DNA from: an uncultured Porphyromonadaceae bacterium
GTDB taxonomy: Bacteria; Bacteroidota; Bacteroidia; Bacteroidales; Muribaculaceae
Direction of reading: 5' to 3'
Length of the DNA stretch: 9,936 bases
NCBI GenBank assembly: GCA_900551515.1
Contig: URWH01000056.1
Span: 1-9,936, forward strand
Shown here: positions 7,895 through 9,936 of the stretch, piece by piece
Layout: each line of letters opens with the position of its first letter
Position numbering within the stretch: the stretch's first letter is position 1
Position numbers and translations under genes: made by a program
The notes under the pieces: generated by a model
What the model saw: only the letters and a program-made list of their open reading frames with translations
The model's database searches: none
What the model was told of the DNA's origin: nothing

Positions 7895-8897
7895 ATGACA
7901 TTAATCGACCACATACAATATCACCCGCCACGATTGCGTTGTCGTAGCCGGATTGGGCGCCTTTGTCGCGCAGAACATGCCGGCACGGGTGTCGGCCGAC
8001 GGCCTGACGCTGTTGCCTCCCGGACGCATGCTCGTGTTCAACAACGTGATCAGCCACGACGACGGCTTGCTCTCCGGTTCGGTGGCCCGCCGCGAAGGCA
8101 TCAGCTATGAGCAGGCCCGTGAGGAGATAGCGCAGAGTGTGGAACTGCTGAAGCGCCGCATACAGTCGGAAGGCTTCGTAGACCTGCCGCGGATAGGGCG
8201 ACTGGAACCGACCGACGGGGCCGCCATAGCTTTCACGCCGGCTGCGTCGGACAGCATCGTCGACATGATGTACCGCGGGCTTCCGTCGGTGGATATCAGC
8301 TATGTGTCGGAGCAGCAGCCCGCTGCCGAGCTTCAGCTGCTTGAGGTTGACGTCACCTCCGGCCGCCGCAGCTTTGCGAGCCGCCTGAAATCCGTTGGCC
8401 GCTATGCCGCCATCGTGGCTCTGATACTGGCCGCCGGCGCTACGCTAACCACTCCCGTGCTCGTCGACGACAGCAACGTGGACCGCGCATCGCTTTCGCT
8501 GCCGCGTGTCACTCCCGCCCGCAAGGTGGTGATCCCCGCTTCCGCACCCCGGTATGAGCAGCCCGCAGCCGCAAAAGAGCAGAAGGAATCGTCTGCCGCA
8601 GCCGAGCAGGAGCAGGAGCCTGTCGTTGTGCCCGTAGCCTCGCTGAAAGGCGTAAATCCCGAGAAGGATTACGAATACTACATCATCGTGGCTTCATGCG
8701 CTTCGGCTTCGGAGGCTCAGCGCTTCATCTCGCAGAAGAAGGCCGAAGACCAGCTGCGCGTGCTCCCGAGCGACGGACGCTATCGCGTGTATGCCGCCGT
8801 TTCCAACGACTTCGACGCTGCCTTCGCATTCAAGTCGACCGACAAAGACTTCGTAAAGCGCTATCCGAGCGCATGGGTCTACAAAACGTCGAAATAA
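7895..8897 (+). CDS. HU-CCDC81-type domain and SPOR domain membrane protein, apparent 5' frameshift
   Basis: A Bacteroidota family with tandem HU-like (CCDC81 type) domains, one membrane segment and a C-terminal SPOR domain that binds peptidoglycan, often at division sites. From TTG 7953 the frame stays open to 8897 (314 residues). HU-like parts lie at about 1-115, the membrane helix at 151-170 (AAIVALILAAGATLTTPVLV), a Pro/Glu/Ala-rich linker at 175-235 and SPOR at 239-312. The conserved N-terminal DCVVVAGLGAFV is encoded in this same frame, beginning at 7932, upstream of the TTG. The frame is blocked by TAA at 7902 with no ATG or GTG between. The ATG at 7895 reads MTLIDHIQ in another frame and would join if one base were skipped near 7919. 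I infer a frameshift: real, programmed or a sequencing error. The function of the family is not established. Confidence 0.8.
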
Positions 8898-8947
8898 GAC
8901 GCTTAAGCGATCACATAGCCTTTATTCACCCTCTTAATATCTGACAG

Positions 8948-9328
8948 ATGATAAAGAAACTTATATTTGGCTCAATGCTGGCGTTCAGCGCTTTATCGGC
9001 ACAAGCCATTCCTCTGTTTGCTTTTTTCGGCGATGTGGCAGGCGATTACACCGACCGGCAGCCTGAATTGTTTGCGCAGCACAGCCTTCAGTGCATGTAT
9101 TATCAGAAACCGGCTTTTTTCTCGACACTTGCCGATGCCGATGCGTTTCTCAACGATGTGATGCCTTATTCGTCGGAAACCATTGTCCGAGAAGAAAAGA
9201 ATCTGACCGACAAGGTGAAGATGGTCACGTATTCATCGCCTATGTCCACCGGCCAGACTTCGGTGATCTATCTCATTGAAGATCCCGAAAAAGGTTTTTA
9301 CGTAGGCTACAACGAGGGAGGCAACTGA
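8948..9328 (+). CDS. Small secreted protein of unknown function
   Basis: 126-residue protein that I do not recognise. It opens with a clear signal peptide (two lysines, then a hydrophobic stretch, likely cleavage after SAQA at residue 20), so it should be exported; there is no lipobox cysteine. The mature part is about 106 residues, with aromatic-rich patches (PLFAFFGD, CMYYQKPAFF) and one cysteine (C49), followed by a mixed, soluble-looking C-terminal half. It starts 50 bases after the HU/SPOR gene with no clear promoter between, so co-transcription from the promoter at 7854 is plausible. A strong hairpin closes the unit. Codon use and G+C look slightly lower than in the flanking genes by eye, not measured. 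That it is a gene is likely; its role is unknown. Confidence 0.78.
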   Translation: MIKKLIFGSMLAFSALSAQAIPLFAFFGDVAGDYTDRQPELFAQHSLQCMYYQKPAFFSTLADADAFLNDVMPYSSETIVREEKNLTDKVKMVTYSSPMSTGQTSVIYLIEDPEKGFYVGYNEGGN

Positions 9329-9346
9329 TCCCACTACTTACGAAAT

Positions 9347-9384
9347 ACAGACAGCCCGCGGGGAGATCCCTGCGGGCTGTCTGT
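9347..9384. terminator. Strong bidirectional terminator hairpin
   Basis: A 13-bp perfect inverted repeat (9347-9359 with 9372-9384, core ACAGACAGCCCGC) extends inward through one G-T pair and three G-C pairs to an AGAT loop, giving about 17 paired positions. It lies between convergent genes, 18 bases after the small secreted protein and 17 bases beyond the stop codon of the minus-strand fucosidase, so it can serve both. No long T-run follows on either strand. Confidence 0.8.
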
Positions 9385-9401
9385 GTCTTGCGCGGAGCCG
9401 T

Positions 9402-9936
9402 TCAGAGGGGGCTGACTTTCAGGCGGTCTTTGGAGGCGGTGATGCGGTAGGATGCACCGCGGCTGGTGTCGAAAGTGGTTTCGCGGCCGTCGTAGAGCAC
9501 TGTGCAGGGGCCGCCGGCGCGTGATGTGATCACGGCTTCGTCGAGGCGGTTGCCCTTATATGTGATGTTAACTTCAAAATTGCCGCGGGCAAGCAGGCCC
9601 TTGATGTGGCCGTCGCGCCACTGCGAGGGGAGGGCAGGCAGCAGATGCAGTTTGCCGGTGTGGCTCTGGAGGAAGAGCTCGGCGATGCCGGCCGTGGCAC
9701 CGAAGTTGCCGTCGATCTGGAATGGCGGGTGCAGATCCCAGAGATTGTCGGCCGTGCCGTTTTTAAGCAGGTTTTCGAGGAGGATATGGGCATGGTCGCC
9801 GTCGAGCAGACGGGCCCAGTGGTTGAGTTTCCACCCCATGCTCCAGCCTGTTGCGGCGTCGCCGCGCTGGCGCAGCGTTTCGCGGCAGGCGTCGGCAAGT
9901 TTGGTATCGACAAGCGGGTTGATGGTCGAACCGGGA
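9402..9936 (-). CDS. GH95 family alpha-L-fucosidase, C-terminal part (5' end outside window)
   Basis: The last 177 or so residues of a glycoside hydrolase family 95 enzyme, which releases alpha-linked L-fucose (some members L-galactose) from host or plant glycans. The frame is open from the window edge, reading GSTINPLVDTKLADAC and TGWSMGWKLNHWARLLDGDHA, then NLWDLHPPFQIDGNFGATAG (fixed by complementing 9777-9670), LLPALPSQWRDGHIKGL and a beta-rich C-terminal tail, with TGA at 9404-9402. These are hallmark blocks of the (alpha/alpha)6 catalytic domain and the C-terminal domain. The Asp in QIDGNFG is, as I recall, the conserved catalytic base region; alignment would confirm it. The N-terminal domain and any signal peptide lie beyond base 9936. 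In Bacteroidales such genes often sit in polysaccharide-use loci, but no SusC/SusD gene is visible here. The ATG at 9839 is internal, not a start. Confidence 0.9.
   Translation of the reverse strand, partial: PGSTINPLVDTKLADACRETLRQRGDAATGWSMGWKLNHWARLLDGDHAHILLENLLKNGTADNLWDLHPPFQIDGNFGATAGIAELFLQSHTGKLHLLPALPSQWRDGHIKGLLARGNFEVNITYKGNRLDEAVITSRAGGPCTVLYDGRETTFDTSRGASYRITASKDRLKVSPL

Noticed and set aside
7953..7955. TTG at 7953 as the true start of the HU/SPOR gene
   Set aside because: Conserved residues of the same domain are encoded in frame upstream of it, so starting here removes part of the first HU-like domain.
8900..8909. Palindrome CGCTTAAGCG after the HU/SPOR stop codon as a terminator
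   Set aside because: It is a short palindrome with no loop and no T-run; it could be an incidental site.
9530..9913. Second minus-strand open frame overlapping the fucosidase
   Set aside because: It is an out-of-frame shadow rich in Ser/Ala/Pro/Arg; the fucosidase frame carries all the conserved motifs.

Overview
The window looks like chromosomal DNA from a Bacteroidota bacterium of the order Bacteroidales, possibly a Muribaculaceae-type gut commensal. The order-level call rests on three things. Three intergenic sites match the Bacteroidetes promoter -7 box TAnnTTTG, two of them with a well-spaced -33 TTTG. Convincing Shine-Dalgarno sequences are largely absent. The protein families are typical of the group: an OstA-like protein of the Bacteroidota type, an HU-CCDC81/SPOR fusion and a GH95 fucosidase. 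The family-level guess is inference from general resemblance. There is no sign of phage, plasmid, transposase, CRISPR, tRNA or rRNA.

Layout, left to right. Bases 1-201 hold an imperfect palindromic element (56-148) that resembles a dispersed intergenic repeat. Next is a secreted double-parvulin peptidyl-prolyl isomerase (202-2115), closed by a perfect 11-bp hairpin with a TTCG loop. A second secreted parvulin protein of SurA type (2270-3643) has its own -7 box and runs into an OstA/LptA-like envelope protein (3712-5688), probably as one transcription unit. A 236-base gap holds a pyrimidine-rich tract with 8-bp tandem repeats and then a very good promoter for mutL (5925-7847). A second very good promoter leads to a gene for an HU-like domain, membrane segment and SPOR domain (7895-8897). 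The 5' end of that gene appears to be out of frame with its only ATG. A small secreted protein of unknown function follows (8948-9328). A 17-bp hairpin (9347-9384) separates it from a convergent, incomplete GH95 alpha-L-fucosidase gene on the minus strand (9402 to beyond 9936).

How the genes fit together: the first three are a probable outer-membrane biogenesis set, with two periplasmic folding factors for outer-membrane proteins and one LptA/LptD-like protein for lipopolysaccharide or outer-membrane assembly. MutL is a DNA repair neighbour with its own promoter. The HU/SPOR protein may link DNA or protein binding in the cytoplasm to peptidoglycan in the periplasm. The GH95 enzyme belongs to glycan foraging and is functionally unrelated.

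Most worth a second look are the apparent frameshift in the HU/SPOR gene, a MutL whose endonuclease signature residues are mostly replaced, parvulin domains in the second isomerase that each keep only one of two hallmark histidines, and the repeat-like elements at 56-148 and 5758-5787. I did not find clear evidence of a wholly new system; most of the window is core genome.
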